Shown: positions 19,859 to 30,289, numbered from the stretch's first letter. The stretch: 64,000 bases of DNA from Aromatoleum toluclasticum ATCC 700605 (GCF_000378245.1 NZ_KB899492.1:124001-188000), one strand, 5' to 3'. Notes: a model not told the origin generated them from the letters alone. Program-made: numbers and translations.

Positions 19859-20671
19859 ATGCGCATGAACGCCAACCGTTTCGGCGACCTCGAGGTCCTC
19901 GCCTGCAGCCCTTCGGGCAAGCCCGCATTCGCGACGCCGCTGCTCTTCATCCACGGCGCCTACACGGGCGCATGGTGCTGGGCGGAACACTTCCTGCCCT
20001 ACTTCGCCGACGCCGGCTACACGTCCTACGCCGTGTCGCTGTCCGGGCACGGCGGCAGTCGGCGGCGTAGCGCGCTCGACACGCTGTCGATCGACGACTA
20101 CGTGCGCGATGTCGCCGACGTCGTCGCCCGCCTGCCCGCGACGCCGGTGCTGATCGGCCACTCGATGGGCGGCATGGTCGTGCAGAAGTATCTCGAACGC
20201 GCCGGCGTGCCCGCCGCGGTGCTGCTGTGCTCGGTGCCGCCGCAAGGCCTCATGGGCTCGGCGATCGGCCTGATGTTCAACAAGCCCAACCTGATCCACG
20301 ACCTCAACAGCATGCTCAACGGCGGACATCCCGAACCGCAGGGCCTGCGCGAAGCGCTGTTCCACCAGCCCGTCGACGATGCCGCGCTGATGCGCTACTA
20401 CCGCCAGTGCCAGCCCGAATCGCATCGCGCAATCTGGGACATGACGCTGTTCAACCTCCCGCAGCCGGCACGCATGCACCGCCCGCCAATGCTGATCCTG
20501 GGCGCCGAGCATGACCACCTCATCCCGCCCGCGCAGGTCTCCATGACCGCCGCGCTCTACGGCGAGCCCGCGCACATCTTTCCCAACCTCGGCCACGGCG
20601 TGATGCTGGAACGCGACTGGCGCACGGTCGCCGATCACATCGCGGCGTGGCTTCCGACACAAATTGTTTGA
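19859..20671 (+). CDS. Alpha/beta hydrolase
   Basis: This 270-residue cytoplasmic protein has the alpha/beta-hydrolase fold. The oxyanion loop is FIHGAYTGAWCWAEHFLPYF near the start. The nucleophile elbow is GHSMGG, the catalytic aspartate is in LGAEHDHLIPP and the histidine in NLGHGVM. The substrate cannot be inferred. Two in-frame ATGs (19859, 19865) precede the conserved N-terminus; the first is used. No co-directional close neighbour suggests an operon. Confidence 0.9.
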   Translation: MRMNANRFGDLEVLACSPSGKPAFATPLLFIHGAYTGAWCWAEHFLPYFADAGYTSYAVSLSGHGGSRRRSALDTLSIDDYVRDVADVVARLPATPVLIGHSMGGMVVQKYLERAGVPAAVLLCSVPPQGLMGSAIGLMFNKPNLIHDLNSMLNGGHPEPQGLREALFHQPVDDAALMRYYRQCQPESHRAIWDMTLFNLPQPARMHRPPMLILGAEHDHLIPPAQVSMTAALYGEPAHIFPNLGHGVMLERDWRTVADHIAAWLPTQIV

Positions 20672-20716
20672 TCCAGCACTGGAAATCGTCATCATTCCCA
20701 TTCATGATAAAAGCAA

Positions 20717-20734
20717 GGGCGCGAGGAGGCGCCC
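20717..20734 (+). terminator. GC-rich hairpin downstream of the hydrolase gene
   Basis: GGGCGC and GCGCCC (loop GAGGAG) form a 6-bp stem 46 bp after the hydrolase stop codon. There is no T-run, so termination, if any, would be weak or Rho-dependent. Confidence 0.25.
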
Positions 20735-20892
20735 CCGACGACACCGCCACGCGGCGTGATTCCGCCCCGTGCCGGAGTTGAAAACAAAGCGCAAGTCCGC
20801 ATATACCGAGCAAGGGATTCAGGAGTCGGACGCGGCTGCCGATGGTTCACACACAGGTAGCCGAATTACCCGAGCACGCAGCGGAGGCCAAC

Positions 20893-21102
20893 ATGGTGAC
20901 GATCATGGACATGACGACGGGCAAGGCCATCGAGGAGCCGCCGGAAGAGTACGGCGACGAGGTCCTCAACGCGAACTGGCTGCCGCCGCAGCCCGAGGTC
21001 GCGGCCGGATTGCAGCAAGTCGAGCACGCCTCGCACGAAGCGCAGACGCCGCCGATAGACGTCGAGCATTTCCTCGAAGCGGTATATCGCTATCAGGAAT
21101 GA
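20893..21102 (+). CDS. Small acidic protein of unknown function
   Basis: This 69-residue protein is not one I recognise. It is acidic, with VTIMDMTTGKAIEEPPEEYG at the N-terminus and DVEHFLEAVYRYQE at the C-terminus, and has no signal peptide or membrane helix. The ATG at 20893 is chosen over an in-frame ATG at 20842 because it follows a strong GGAGG Shine-Dalgarno with 5-base spacing. The gene stands alone between the hydrolase and the convergent MidA gene. The good ribosome-binding site and normal codon use support a real gene. Confidence 0.6.
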   Translation: MVTIMDMTTGKAIEEPPEEYGDEVLNANWLPPQPEVAAGLQQVEHASHEAQTPPIDVEHFLEAVYRYQE

Positions 21103-21205
21103 CGGGCGCGGCTGTAGCGCCGGACCGCACCGCACCGGTATTCCGCGCGAAGTGACGCTCGCCTGACACCCGCGCCGCGAGGCGCGGGCGGCATGTCTTA
21201 TCGCG

Positions 21206-22366
21206 TTACAGCGTGTGCAGGCGGTCGCCGCGGGTAAAACCCAGCAGCGGTTCGCCGATGCCGCGCCCCACCGCGAGCACCTTGAACAGCTCCCCCATCT
21301 CCTGCGGCGTCGTCAGGCGCTGCACCGCGCGCGCCGCGCGGATGTAATCCGCGCTCTCCTCAGGCCCGCGCCGCGCGAGACACTCCAGTACCCCGCAGTT
21401 GAACAGGAAGGCCGCCTGGTTCGTGTAGCCCATCACGTCCAGCCCGGCATCGAAGGCGGCTTCGGCGACCGCGGTGAAATCGACGAAAGCCGTAATGTCG
21501 TTGAGCCCCGGCCACAGGAAGGGGTCGGGATGCGCGTTATGGCGGTAGTAGCACAGCAGCGTGCCGCTCGAACGCGAAGGCAGGTAGTACTCGGCGCGCG
21601 GATAGCCGTAGTCGATCAGCAACAGCGCCCCGCTTTCCAGTCGCGCGGCCCACTCGCCGATCCACGCGCGCGCCGCGAGGTTGATCTCGCTGACGTACTC
21701 GGCGCTGTCCGAGCGTGGCAGCTCGAGCGCAGCGGCGGCTTCGGCGACCGCACCGGCGGCGGGCGAATCGGCCCAGCGCAACACGCCCTCGCCGTCGACC
21801 GCGACGCCGCGCTCGTACAGCGCATCGCCGCGGGTCGCGACCACATGCACCGGCATCACGTCGAGCACCTCGTTCGCGACGACGGCGCCGGCGAAGCGCT
21901 CGGGCAGCGTATCGAGCCACTTCACGCGCGGCGCCAGATGCGGGACCTTCGTCGCCAGCGTGTCGAACTGGCGCTCGCGCAGCTCGCCCGAGACCTCGAG
22001 GATGCCGTAGCTTTCGGGCGCACAGCCGCGGCGCTCGAGTTCGAGCAGCAGGTCGGCGGCGAGCAGCCCCGTGCCCGCACCGACCTCGATCACATGCGCA
22101 GCGGACGCTCGCATCACCTGCTCGACCTGCGCGGCGAGCGCCTGCCCGAACAGCGGCGTGAGCTCCGGCGAGGTGATGAAGTCGCCGCCGGGACCGAACT
22201 TTCGTGCCCCGCCGCTGTAATACCCGAGGCCCGGCGCGTACAGCGCGAGCTCCATGTAGCGCGAGAACGGGATCCAGCCGCCCGCGTCGGCGATGGCAGC
22301 GGTGATCGTGCGGAGAAGGTGCGTGCTCTGTTCGAGCGCGTCGGCCGAAGGTTCGGGCAGGGACAT
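21206..22366 (-). CDS. MidA/NDUFAF7-family SAM-dependent methyltransferase
   Basis: This 386-residue protein matches the MidA family (COG1565). The mitochondrial homologue NDUFAF7 methylates an arginine of the NDUFS2 subunit during complex I assembly. Diagnostic segments are [20 protein letters not shown] near residue 30, [20 protein letters not shown], the SAM loop [16 protein letters not shown] and [13 protein letters not shown]. The ATG at 22366 gives the conserved start. It is divergent from the pteridine reductase gene. The protein substrate in this bacterium is inferred, not shown. Confidence 0.87.
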   Translation of the reverse strand: MSLPEPSADALEQSTHLLRTITAAIADAGGWIPFSRYMELALYAPGLGYYSGGARKFGPGGDFITSPELTPLFGQALAAQVEQVMRASAAHVIEVGAGTGLLAADLLLELERRGCAPESYGILEVSGELRERQFDTLATKVPHLAPRVKWLDTLPERFAGAVVANEVLDVMPVHVVATRGDALYERGVAVDGEGVLRWADSPAAGAVAEAAAALELPRSDSAEYVSEINLAARAWIGEWAARLESGALLLIDYGYPRAEYYLPSRSSGTLLCYYRHNAHPDPFLWPGLNDITAFVDFTAVAEAAFDAGLDVMGYTNQAAFLFNCGVLECLARRGPEESADYIRAARAVQRLTTPQEMGELFKVLAVGRGIGEPLLGFTRGDRLHTL

Positions 22367-22475
22367 GGGCGAAGTGCAACGGAAAACGCGTATTCTAACC
22401 CCCGCCGCACGGCCGGCCCCGCGCACGGCCACGGACGATCACGCATACAAGAAAGAATCACGGACCACCCCAACG

Positions 22476-23222
22476 ATGGACACGCAGGACACTCCCGTCA
22501 TCCTCATCACCGGCGCCGCGCGGCGCGTCGGCGCCGAAATCGCGCGCACGCTGCACGCCGCGGGCGCGAACGTGGTGCTGCACTACCGCAGCTCGGGCGA
22601 CGCCGCCGACACGCTCGCCGACGCACTGAATCGCGTGCGGCCCGGCTCGGCCTGGACGGCGCACGCCGACCTGAAGGACGACGGCGCGCCCGAGGCCCTC
22701 GCAGAGGCGGTGCTGGCGCGCCACGGCCGCCTCGACGCACTGGTGAACAACGCCTCGAGCTTCTTCCCGACCCCGCTGGGCACGATCGATGCTGCCGCCT
22801 GGAGCGACCTGATCGGCTCCAACCTGAAGGGGCCGCTGTTCCTGTCGCAGGCCCTCGCCCCGGCGCTGCGCAAGGCACGCGGCGCGATCGTGAACATCGT
22901 CGACATCCACGCCGAGCGCCCGCTGCAGCACTACCCGCTGTACTGCGCGGCGAAGGCCGGGCTGCTGGGCCTGACGAAGGCGCTCGCGGTCGAGCTCGCC
23001 CCGGAGGTGCGCGTGAATGGCGTGTCGCCGGGCGTCGTGGTCTGGCCCGAGGACGGCCAGATCACCGCCACCGAGCAGGACGCGATCGTGCGCCACACGC
23101 TGCTCGGGCGCGCCGGCAGCCCCGCCGACATCGCCCGCACCGTGCGTTTCCTGGTGTTCGACGCGGCCTACGTCACGGGCCAGATCCTCGCCGTCGACGG
23201 CGGGCGCAGCGCCCATCTCTGA
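22476..23222 (+). CDS. Pteridine reductase (SDR family)
   Basis: This 248-residue short-chain dehydrogenase carries the TGX3RXG variant of the cofactor motif (TGAARRVG, residues 11-18). That variant marks pteridine reductases (PTR1/FolM-like), which reduce dihydropterin or dihydromonapterin with NADPH. It also has [12 protein letters not shown], the catalytic YCAAKAG (YxxxK) and a C-terminal [11 protein letters not shown]. The gene is divergent from midA and directly precedes ttcA. The exact pterin substrate is not determined by sequence. Confidence 0.85.
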   Translation: MDTQDTPVILITGAARRVGAEIARTLHAAGANVVLHYRSSGDAADTLADALNRVRPGSAWTAHADLKDDGAPEALAEAVLARHGRLDALVNNASSFFPTPLGTIDAAAWSDLIGSNLKGPLFLSQALAPALRKARGAIVNIVDIHAERPLQHYPLYCAAKAGLLGLTKALAVELAPEVRVNGVSPGVVVWPEDGQITATEQDAIVRHTLLGRAGSPADIARTVRFLVFDAAYVTGQILAVDGGRSAHL

Positions 23223-23239
23223 TGCACTCCGCCGAAAGG

Positions 23240-23245
23240 TATAAT
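23240..23245 (+). promoter_or_regulatory. Perfect -10 element (TATAAT) ahead of ttcA
   Basis: TATAAT at 23240-23245, followed by TCC, lies 30 bp before the GTG of ttcA and downstream of an in-frame ATG at 23222. If used, transcription starts near 23252 and only the GTG can be the start codon. No good -35 hexamer is seen. Confidence 0.45.
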
Positions 23246-23275
23246 TCCGCACGTTTTTCTAGCAGGACTTCCGCC

Positions 23276-24268
23276 GTGAACGCCCCCGCCGCTGCCGCCG
23301 AGGCAGCCCTCCCGTCCCCGGACGCGGACCCCGCCGTCGAGGCGCCTCTCTCCGCCCTTGCCGGCGACGCCCCCGCCGCTGCCGGCGACACACGCTTCTC
23401 CAACACCTTCCTGCGCCTGAAAAAGAAGCTCGAGCGCGGCGTCGGCAAGGCGATCGCGGACTTCAACATGATCGGCGAAGGCGACACCGTGCTGGTGTGC
23501 GTGTCGGGCGGCAAGGACTCCTACACGCTGCTGTCCTGCCTGATGGCGCTGCGCGAGCGCGCGCCGGTGAATTTCCGCATCGTCGCGATGAACCTCGACC
23601 AGAAGCAGCCGGGCTTTCCCGCCGACGTGCTGCCAGCCTACTTCGAGTCGATCGACATCGAGTACCGCATCGTCACGGAAGACACCTACTCGATCGTCAA
23701 GGACAAGATCCCCGAGGGCAAGACCACCTGCTCGCTGTGCTCGCGCCTGCGCCGCGGCATCATCTACCGCGTCGCGAAGGAGATCGGCGCGACCCGCATC
23801 GCGCTCGGCCACCACCGCGACGACATGATCGAGACGCTGTTCCTCAACATGTTCTTCGGCGGCAAGCTGAAGTCCATGCCGCCCAAGCTCGTCAGCGACA
23901 ACGGCGAGCACGTCGTGATCCGCCCGCTCGCCTACTGCACCGAGAACGACATCGCCCGCTTCGCGCGCACGATGGACTTCCCCATCATCCCGTGCAACCT
24001 GTGCGGCTCGCAGGAGAACGCGCAGCGGAAGCAGATCAAGACCATGCTGCAGGGCTGGGCACGCGACTTCCCCGGGCGCATCGAGTCGATCGCGACGGCG
24101 ATGAGCCAGGTCGTGCCCTCGCACCTCGCAGACAGTACGCTGTTCGATTTCCGCAACCTGACGCGCGACACACCGGTCGCCGAGGGCGACATCGCCTTCG
24201 ACCGCCCGGAGCTGCCGGCGCAGAACCGAGTCATTCCCATCGTGAGTGAATTCACGGACGAAGACTGA
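23276..24268 (+). CDS. ttcA: tRNA 2-thiocytidine synthetase TtcA
   Basis: TtcA inserts sulfur at C32 of certain tRNAs using an Fe-S cluster and ATP. The 330-residue protein has the PP-loop [11 protein letters not shown]. Two CxxC pairs bind the cluster ([10 protein letters not shown] and [13 protein letters not shown]). The N-terminal 40 residues are an alanine/proline-rich, low-complexity extension containing an 18-bp direct DNA repeat (23280-23297 and 23367-23384). The GTG start is preferred because a consensus -10 element lies between it and the upstream ATG. The frame stays open for about 2 kb upstream only as an artefact of GC bias. Confidence 0.93.
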   Translation: MNAPAAAAEAALPSPDADPAVEAPLSALAGDAPAAAGDTRFSNTFLRLKKKLERGVGKAIADFNMIGEGDTVLVCVSGGKDSYTLLSCLMALRERAPVNFRIVAMNLDQKQPGFPADVLPAYFESIDIEYRIVTEDTYSIVKDKIPEGKTTCSLCSRLRRGIIYRVAKEIGATRIALGHHRDDMIETLFLNMFFGGKLKSMPPKLVSDNGEHVVIRPLAYCTENDIARFARTMDFPIIPCNLCGSQENAQRKQIKTMLQGWARDFPGRIESIATAMSQVVPSHLADSTLFDFRNLTRDTPVAEGDIAFDRPELPAQNRVIPIVSEFTDED

Positions 24269-24392
24269 GCGCCCATGCTGCCGGCTTGCATCGCCGGCGC
24301 TATTTGACGATCATCTTCGGACCCCGCGAATTCCCCATCAGCATAGTCCGGCCGGCACCCGGCCAGCCCGCAACAGCAACGGAACCCCGGTC

Positions 24393-25247
24393 ATGACCCA
24401 GCCGAACAACGTCTGCGTCCTCGTCGCCGAAATACCCGGCGCGGACCGTTTCACCGACACGCTCGGCGCCGCCGAGGCGAGGCAGGCGCTGGAGCGCTGC
24501 CTGCACCGCATCGACCGCGCGATCGAGGCCAACGGCGGCACGGCGCAGCGCAGCGGCGCCGCCCGCGTCTGCGCGACATTCCCGCGCGGGGACGAGGCGG
24601 TGCTGTCCACCTGCGAGATGCTCGACCGCGTGCAGAGCCTGCCGCCGCTGCGCGGCCTGCGCATGACGATCTGCGTCGGCCTGCACAGCGGTGCGGCGAG
24701 CGCCAACGATGCGGAACTCGGCGCCGCGCGCCTGGCGGAGACGGCCAAACCGGGGCACGCGCTCGCGAGCGAGGCCGTCGTCAAGCAGCTGTCGGCCACG
24801 GGGCGGCAGTTCGTCGCCGCCTCACCCTCGCGCAACCCCGCGCTCGTCGGCCTGGGCTGGACCGCCTTCGCGGTCGCACGCCAGCCGGCCACCGGAGCCT
24901 CGGTGCCGGAGGAAAGCCGGCTCTGGCACCGTGTGCGCATCCGCCACGACCAGGACACCCTGTTCGTGGACGAAGCGCGGCCGGTCGTGCTGATCGGCCG
25001 GGAACTCGGCAACGACATTGTGATCGCCGACCCGCGCGCGTCGCGCCAACATGCCCGCATCGAGCGCCGGCGCGAAGGTTTCGTGCTGATCGACCAGAGC
25101 ACCAACGGCACTTTCCTCACCTACGACGACGGCAGCGAGCGCTGCATCAAGGGCACTGAACTCATGCTCACAGGCAGCGGCCGCATCGGCTGCGGCTTCT
25201 CGGCGAGCGAGCTCGAGCGCGAGCTGGTGTTCATCGACGTCGTCTGA
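24393..25247 (+). CDS. FHA-domain protein with degenerate class III nucleotide-cyclase domain
   Basis: The N-terminal part of this 284-residue protein (about 5-165) aligns with the class III adenylate/guanylate cyclase fold. The metal-binding aspartates are lost: the usual FADIxGF is VAEIPGADRF and the usual GD of the second motif reads SGAARVCATF. It is therefore probably not an active cyclase. The C-terminal part (about 190-275) is a good FHA domain (IGRELGND, ASRQHARIE, STNGTF), which binds phosphothreonine peptides. This suggests a Ser/Thr-kinase signalling adaptor. No kinase gene is in the window. The ATG at 24393 matches the domain start. Confidence 0.75.
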   Translation: MTQPNNVCVLVAEIPGADRFTDTLGAAEARQALERCLHRIDRAIEANGGTAQRSGAARVCATFPRGDEAVLSTCEMLDRVQSLPPLRGLRMTICVGLHSGAASANDAELGAARLAETAKPGHALASEAVVKQLSATGRQFVAASPSRNPALVGLGWTAFAVARQPATGASVPEESRLWHRVRIRHDQDTLFVDEARPVVLIGRELGNDIVIADPRASRQHARIERRREGFVLIDQSTNGTFLTYDDGSERCIKGTELMLTGSGRIGCGFSASELERELVFIDVV

Positions 25248-25320
25248 TGCGCCACCCGGGACTGCGTGCCGGGCCTGCCGGAGCGGCTCCCGCCGCGTAC
25301 ATGCCCGCGCAGCCTCGCCG

Positions 25321-25740
25321 ATGAGCTTCCTGTCCCTGCTCGACCCCGGCCCCGATGCCGGGCTGGCAGCCCTTTTCGTATCGAGTTTCCTGTCGGCGAC
25401 GCTGCTGCCCGGCGGCTCCGAACTGGTGCTCGCCGGCGTGCTGAGCCTGCGCCCGGAACAACTCGTGCCCGCACTCTCGCTCGCGACGCTCGGCAACACG
25501 CTGGGCGGCATGAGTACCTGGGGCCTCGCACGCCTGCTGCCGCAACGCGCCGACACCAGCCGGCTCCACTGGGTGCAGCACCACGGCGCGCCGGTGCTGC
25601 TGCTGTCCTGGGCCCCCGTCGTCGGCGACGCCCTGTGCGCCGCCGCCGGCTGGGCACGCCTGCCGTGGCTGCCCTGCCTGCTGTGGATGGGCCTGGGCAA
25701 GCTGCTACGCTATGCGCTCATCGCCTTTTCCGTCACCTGA
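25321..25740 (+). CDS. YqaA-family (SNARE-associated/DedA-like) inner-membrane protein
   Basis: This 139-residue membrane protein has the short YqaA form of the DedA/SNARE-associated family. It shows FVSSFLSATLLPGGSELVLA at residues 19-38 and a Gly-rich GNTLGGMSTWGLARLLPQ segment. Several hydrophobic helices are visible, with a proline/arginine pattern between them. Family members influence membrane lipid and proton-gradient homeostasis, possibly as lipid flippases. The precise role of YqaA is unknown. A RidA gene follows by 21 bp. Confidence 0.8.
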   Translation: MSFLSLLDPGPDAGLAALFVSSFLSATLLPGGSELVLAGVLSLRPEQLVPALSLATLGNTLGGMSTWGLARLLPQRADTSRLHWVQHHGAPVLLLSWAPVVGDALCAAAGWARLPWLPCLLWMGLGKLLRYALIAFSVT

Positions 25741-25761
25741 CCTCCTTATCTCCCGTCCCCC

Positions 25762-26121
25762 ATGAACATACAGCGCCTGGGCACCACCGCCCGCTATTCC
25801 GACATCGTCATCCACAACGGCACCGCCTGGATCGTCGAAGTTCCCGCCACCGAGGACGCCGACGCCGCGACGCAGACCGGCGAGATCCTCGCCAGCCTCG
25901 ACGCCCTGCTCGCCCGCGCCGGGAGCAGCCGCGAGCGCCTGCTGTCGGCGACGATCTACCTCACCGACATGGCCGATTACGACGCGATGAACGCTGCGTG
26001 GGACGCCTGGCTGCCCGCAGGCACGGCGCCGTCGCGCGCCTGCGTGCAGGTCGCCGGACTCGCGCGGCCGGGCTGGCGCGTCGAAATCGCGGTGATCGCC
26101 GCGAGCGCCCGCGCGGACTGA
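25762..26121 (+). CDS. RidA family protein
   Basis: This 119-residue protein belongs to the RidA/YjgF/UK114 family. Canonical members hydrolyse reactive 2-aminoacrylate and related enamines formed by PLP dehydratases such as IlvA or SdaA, both encoded in this window. The conserved end of the fold is visible: SATIYLTDMADYDAMNAAW and then PSRACVQVAGLARPGWRVEI, which contains the active-site arginine. It resembles the shorter TdcF-like or Rid4-7 subgroups, so enamine hydrolysis is likely but not certain. Confidence 0.82.
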   Translation: MNIQRLGTTARYSDIVIHNGTAWIVEVPATEDADAATQTGEILASLDALLARAGSSRERLLSATIYLTDMADYDAMNAAWDAWLPAGTAPSRACVQVAGLARPGWRVEIAVIAASARAD

Positions 26122-26267
26122 ACTTTCCCGTCAAAATCAGGCCGAAAACAAGTCCAACCCGTTGGAAAATCAAGACCCTACGCCGTTCAAGGATTTAGAG
26201 CGCGCGTCTATTGCACTGCAGTAAGTTACAATTTGCGGTTCACTGCCGTCTGGTACCGGAACATCTC

Positions 26268-29200
26268 ATGACCCAACGCCTGCGCGAGATTCCCTATAAC
26301 TACACCTCGTTCTCCGACCGCGAGATCGTCATCCGCCTGCTTGGCGCCGACGCGTGGCAGACGCTCAACGCCCTGCGCGAAGAGCGCGTCACCGGGCGTT
26401 CGGCGCGAATGCTGTACGAGGTGCTCGGCGACGTCTGGGTCGTTCAGCGCAACCCCTACTTGCAGGACGACCTGCTGGGGAACCCGGAACGGCGCAAGGC
26501 GCTGATCGAGGCGCTGCGCCACCGCCTCACCGAGGTCGAGAAACGCCGCGAGGAAAGCGCATCCGCGGACCCGGAGCGTAGCGACAACGTCGCCCGCCTC
26601 GTCACCGCCGCACACGGCGCGGTGGATCGCTTTGCCGCCTTCTTCGACGACACCGGCGCGCTGCGCAGGAAGACCCTCAAGGCGCTCGTCCGTCACACGC
26701 GGCGCGACAACATCTGCTTCGACGGCCACGCGCGCGTGTCGCACGTCACCGACGCGACCGACTGGCGCGTCGAGTACCCCTTCGTCGTCCTCTATCCGGA
26801 TACCGAAGAGGAGATGGCGCCGCTCGTGAAGAGCTGCATCGAACTGGGCCTGACGATCATCCCGCGCGGCGGCGGCACCGGCTACACCGGCGGCGCCGTG
26901 CCGCTGGACGCGCGCTCGGTGGTCATCAACACCGAGAAGCTGATCGACCTCGGCAGGGTCGAGGAAACGCTGCTGCCCGACCGCAGCGGCAATCCCGCCC
27001 AGCCCTACATGACGATCCGCACCGGCGCCGGCGTCGTCACCGAGCGCGTGGCGGAAGCCGCCGCTGCGGCCGGCCGCGTGTTCGCCGTCGACCCCACCTC
27101 CGCCAGCGCCTCGTGCATCGGCGGCAACATCGCGATGAACGCGGGCGGCAAGAAGGCCGTGCTGTGGGGCACCGCGCTCGACAACCTGGCGTGGTGGAAG
27201 ATGGTCACGCCGGACGGCAACTGGCTGGAAGTCGAGCGCCTCGACCACAACTTCGGCAAGATCCACGAGCAGGAGACGGTGCAGTTCCGCCTGCGCCGCT
27301 TCGATGCCGCGAACTACGCGCTGCTCGGTGAAGAGCTCCTGACGCTGGCGGGCGCCTCGTGCCGCAAGACCGGGCTGGGCAAGGACGTCACCGACAAGTT
27401 CCTCGGCGGCGTGCCCGGCGTGCAGAAGGAAGGCACGGACGGCCTGATCGTCGCCGCGCGCTGGGTGCTGCACAAGATGCCGCCGGTCACGCGCACGGTC
27501 TGCCTCGAATTCTTCGGCCAGGTGCGCGAGGCGGTGCCCGCCATCGTCGAGATCACCGACTGGTTCAAGCCGGGCGCCGAAGGCCACCGCCTGGGCGTGC
27601 AGCTCGCCGGCCTCGAACACCTCGACGAACGCTACGTGAAGGCAGTCGGCTACACGACCAAGGCCAAGCGCCACGGCCGGCCGAAGATGGTGCTGATCGG
27701 CGACATCGTCGGCCACGACGAGGCCGCCGTGATGGCCGCGGCCTCGGAAGTCGTGCGCATGTGCAACGTGCGCGCCGCCGAAGGCTTCATCGCGGTGAGC
27801 CCGGATCAGAGGAAGCGCTTCTGGCTCGACCGCTCGCGCACCGCGGCGATCTCGCGCCACACCAACGCGTTCAAGGTGAACGAGGACGTCGTGATCCCGC
27901 TGCCGCGCATGGGCGACTACTGCGACGGCATCGAGCGCATCAACATCGAGCTGTCGACGCACAACAAGCTGGAACTGTGCGACGCGCTGAGCGAGTTCCT
28001 GCAGGGCGACCTGCCGCTGCACCAGGGCGACGCGAACCTGTCTGCCGACGAGCTGATCGGCGACCGCCGTCAGGCCGCGCTCGACTACGTCGCGAGCGTG
28101 CGCCGCCGCTGGCAGTGGCTGCTCGATCACCTCGACCAGCCGCTCGCCGACGCCGAGAGCCAGTTCGCCGACTACGGCGTAATCGCTGGCGAGCTGACCA
28201 ATCGCGCCGCCCATCCGGTGCTGTTCCACCGCCTGCAGGACTACTCGGTGCGCACCTCGTGGAAGGGCGAGCTCAAGCCGCGCCTCGACAAGATCTTCGA
28301 CGGCGTGGTGTTCGCGCCGGTGCTCGCGCGCATCGAGGAAGTGCACAAGGAAGTGCTGCGCGGGCGCGTCTTCGTCGCGCTGCACATGCACGCCGGCGAC
28401 GGCAACGTGCACACCAACATCCCGGTGAACTCCGACCACTACGACATGCTGCAGACCGCCAACCGTGCGGTCGACCGCATCATGGCGCTGGCGCGCTCGC
28501 TCGACGGCGTGATCTCGGGCGAGCACGGCATCGGCATCACCAAGCTCGACTACCTCACCGACGAGGAGATGGCGAACTTCTGGGCCTACAAGCAGAAGGT
28601 AGACCCGGAAGGCCGTTTCAACCGCGGCAAGCTGATGCGCAACGGGCCGGTCAAGGGCAACCTCGACAACGCCTACACGCCCAGCTTCAACCTGATGGGC
28701 CACGAATCGCTGATCATGGAGCAGACCGAGATCGGCGACATCGCGCACGACATCAAGGACTGCCTGCGCTGCGGCAAGTGCAAGCCGGTGTGCTCGACCC
28801 ACGTGCCGCGCGCGAACCTGCTGTACAGCCCGCGCAACAAGATCCTCAGCACCTCGCTGCTGATCGAGGCCTTCCTGTACGAGGAGCAGACGCGCCGCGG
28901 CGTGTCGCTCGCGCACTGGGCCGAGTTCGAGGACGTCGCCGACCATTGCACGGTGTGCCACAAGTGCGAGAAGCCCTGCCCGGTCGACATCGACTTCGGC
29001 GACGTGTCGATCAAGATGCGCAACCTGCTGCGCAAGCAGGGCAAGAAGAGCTTCAACCCCGGCAAGGCCGCGGCGATGGCCTTCCTCACCGCGAAGGATC
29101 CGGCGACGATCAAGCTGATCCGCACCGGCATGCTCGAGTGGGGTTACAAGGCGCAGCGTCTCGGCCACCGCATCGGCAAATCGCTGGGCCTGATCCAGTC

Positions 29201-30167
29201 CCAGGTGAAGCAGCCGCCCGCGACGCTGGGCAAGCCGCCGCTCAAGGCGCAGGTGATCCACTTCATCAACAAGCCGATGCCCGGCAACCTGCCCAAGCGC
29301 ACCAGCCGCGCGCTGCTCGACATCGAGGACGACAAGGTCATCCCGGTGATCCGCAACCCGCAGGTGAAGCGCGACGAATCGGACGCCGTGTTCTACTTCC
29401 CGGGCTGCGGCTCGGAGCGCCTCTTCAGCCAGGTCGGCCTGGCGACGCAGGCGATGCTCTACCAGATCGGCACGACCACCGTGCTGCCGCCCGGGTATCT
29501 CTGCTGCGGCTACCCGCAGACCGCCGCCGGCGAGGACGACAAGGGCCAGCAGATCACCACCGACAACCGCGTGCTCTTCCACCGCGTCGCCAACACGCTG
29601 AACTACCTCGACATCAAGACCGTGATCGTGTCCTGCGGCACCTGCATGGACCAGCTGCTGAAGTACCAGTTCGACAAGATCTTCCCCGGCTGCCGCCTGC
29701 TCGACATCCACGAGTACCTGATGGAGAAGGGCGTCAAGCTCGAGGGCGTCACCGGTACGAAGTACATGTACCACGAGCCCTGCCACACGCCGATGAAGGT
29801 CCATTCGGGCATCAAGGTCGCCAACGAGCTGATGGGCACGCGCGTCGACCTGAGCGACCGCTGCTGCGGCGAATCGGGCACGCTCGCGGCCGCCCGCCCG
29901 GACATCTCTACCCAGGTGCGCTTCCGCAAGCAGCAGGAGATCGAGAAGGGCGCGGCCGCGCTGCGCGACGGCGGCCACGATCCGGTCAAGATCCTGACCT
30001 CCTGCCCGTCCTGCCTGCAGGGCCTGCACCGCTACGCGAACGACGCGGGCGGGGTGGACGCGGACTACATCGTCATCGAGATCGCCAAGCACGTGCTCGG
30101 CGAGAACTGGATGCCGGAGTACGTGCAGCGCGCCAACAGCGGGGGGATCGAGCGGGTGCTGTTGTAG
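26268..30167 (+). CDS. Large FAD-linked oxidase / Fe-S oxidoreductase with N-terminal DUF3683 domain
   Basis: This 1299-residue protein fuses four parts. An N-terminal DUF3683 domain (about 1-130) is followed by an FAD-binding PCMH domain with [17 protein letters not shown] (near 200-215). Next come the FAD-oxidase C-terminal domain, two [4Fe-4S] motifs (C832/835/838/842 and C894/897/900/904), and a GlpC/HdrD-type pair of CCG domains from C1047 on ([35 protein letters not shown]). The layout matches GlcD-like D-2-hydroxyacid (D-lactate/glycolate) dehydrogenases joined to their electron-transfer subunit. It probably feeds electrons to quinones at the membrane. The substrate is inferred. It is monocistronic as far as I can see. 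Confidence 0.85.
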   Translation: MTQRLREIPYNYTSFSDREIVIRLLGADAWQTLNALREERVTGRSARMLYEVLGDVWVVQRNPYLQDDLLGNPERRKALIEALRHRLTEVEKRREESASADPERSDNVARLVTAAHGAVDRFAAFFDDTGALRRKTLKALVRHTRRDNICFDGHARVSHVTDATDWRVEYPFVVLYPDTEEEMAPLVKSCIELGLTIIPRGGGTGYTGGAVPLDARSVVINTEKLIDLGRVEETLLPDRSGNPAQPYMTIRTGAGVVTERVAEAAAAAGRVFAVDPTSASASCIGGNIAMNAGGKKAVLWGTALDNLAWWKMVTPDGNWLEVERLDHNFGKIHEQETVQFRLRRFDAANYALLGEELLTLAGASCRKTGLGKDVTDKFLGGVPGVQKEGTDGLIVAARWVLHKMPPVTRTVCLEFFGQVREAVPAIVEITDWFKPGAEGHRLGVQLAGLEHLDERYVKAVGYTTKAKRHGRPKMVLIGDIVGHDEAAVMAAASEVVRMCNVRAAEGFIAVSPDQRKRFWLDRSRTAAISRHTNAFKVNEDVVIPLPRMGDYCDGIERINIELSTHNKLELCDALSEFLQGDLPLHQGDANLSADELIGDRRQAALDYVASVRRRWQWLLDHLDQPLADAESQFADYGVIAGELTNRAAHPVLFHRLQDYSVRTSWKGELKPRLDKIFDGVVFAPVLARIEEVHKEVLRGRVFVALHMHAGDGNVHTNIPVNSDHYDMLQTANRAVDRIMALARSLDGVISGEHGIGITKLDYLTDEEMANFWAYKQKVDPEGRFNRGKLMRNGPVKGNLDNAYTPSFNLMGHESLIMEQTEIGDIAHDIKDCLRCGKCKPVCSTHVPRANLLYSPRNKILSTSLLIEAFLYEEQTRRGVSLAHWAEFEDVADHCTVCHKCEKPCPVDIDFGDVSIKMRNLLRKQGKKSFNPGKAAAMAFLTAKDPATIKLIRTGMLEWGYKAQRLGHRIGKSLGLIQSQVKQPPATLGKPPLKAQVIHFINKPMPGNLPKRTSRALLDIEDDKVIPVIRNPQVKRDESDAVFYFPGCGSERLFSQVGLATQAMLYQIGTTTVLPPGYLCCGYPQTAAGEDDKGQQITTDNRVLFHRVANTLNYLDIKTVIVSCGTCMDQLLKYQFDKIFPGCRLLDIHEYLMEKGVKLEGVTGTKYMYHEPCHTPMKVHSGIKVANELMGTRVDLSDRCCGESGTLAAARPDISTQVRFRKQQEIEKGAAALRDGGHDPVKILTSCPSCLQGLHRYANDAGGVDADYIVIEIAKHVLGENWMPEYVQRANSGGIERVLL

Positions 30168-30182
30168 GAGCATTCCGCAAAC

Positions 30183-30217
30183 GTAGGGCAGGAGTAGCCG
30201 AAGGCGTATCCTGCCAT
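30183..30217. repeat. Intergenic imperfect palindrome resembling dispersed GTAGGG-type repeats
   Basis: The segment begins GTAGGGCAGGA and ends TCCTGCC; GGCAGGA (30187-30193) pairs with TCCTGCC (30209-30215) around a 15-nt centre. It resembles the dispersed GTAGGG(T/C)GG-type palindromes found between genes of many proteobacteria. Only one clear copy is seen in this window. Confidence 0.45.
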
Positions 30218-30289
30218 CGGGCTCCTGGGGTGGCATTACGCGCTGTGGCGGCGGGATGCGCTGCGCGGCGGCAGGACCGATAATCGGGC

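Noticed and set aside
21215-23275. Open frame extending ttcA about 2 kb upstream
   Set aside because: The stretch runs antisense to midA and out of frame through the pteridine reductase gene; TtcA homology begins only after 23276 and a TATAAT lies just before.
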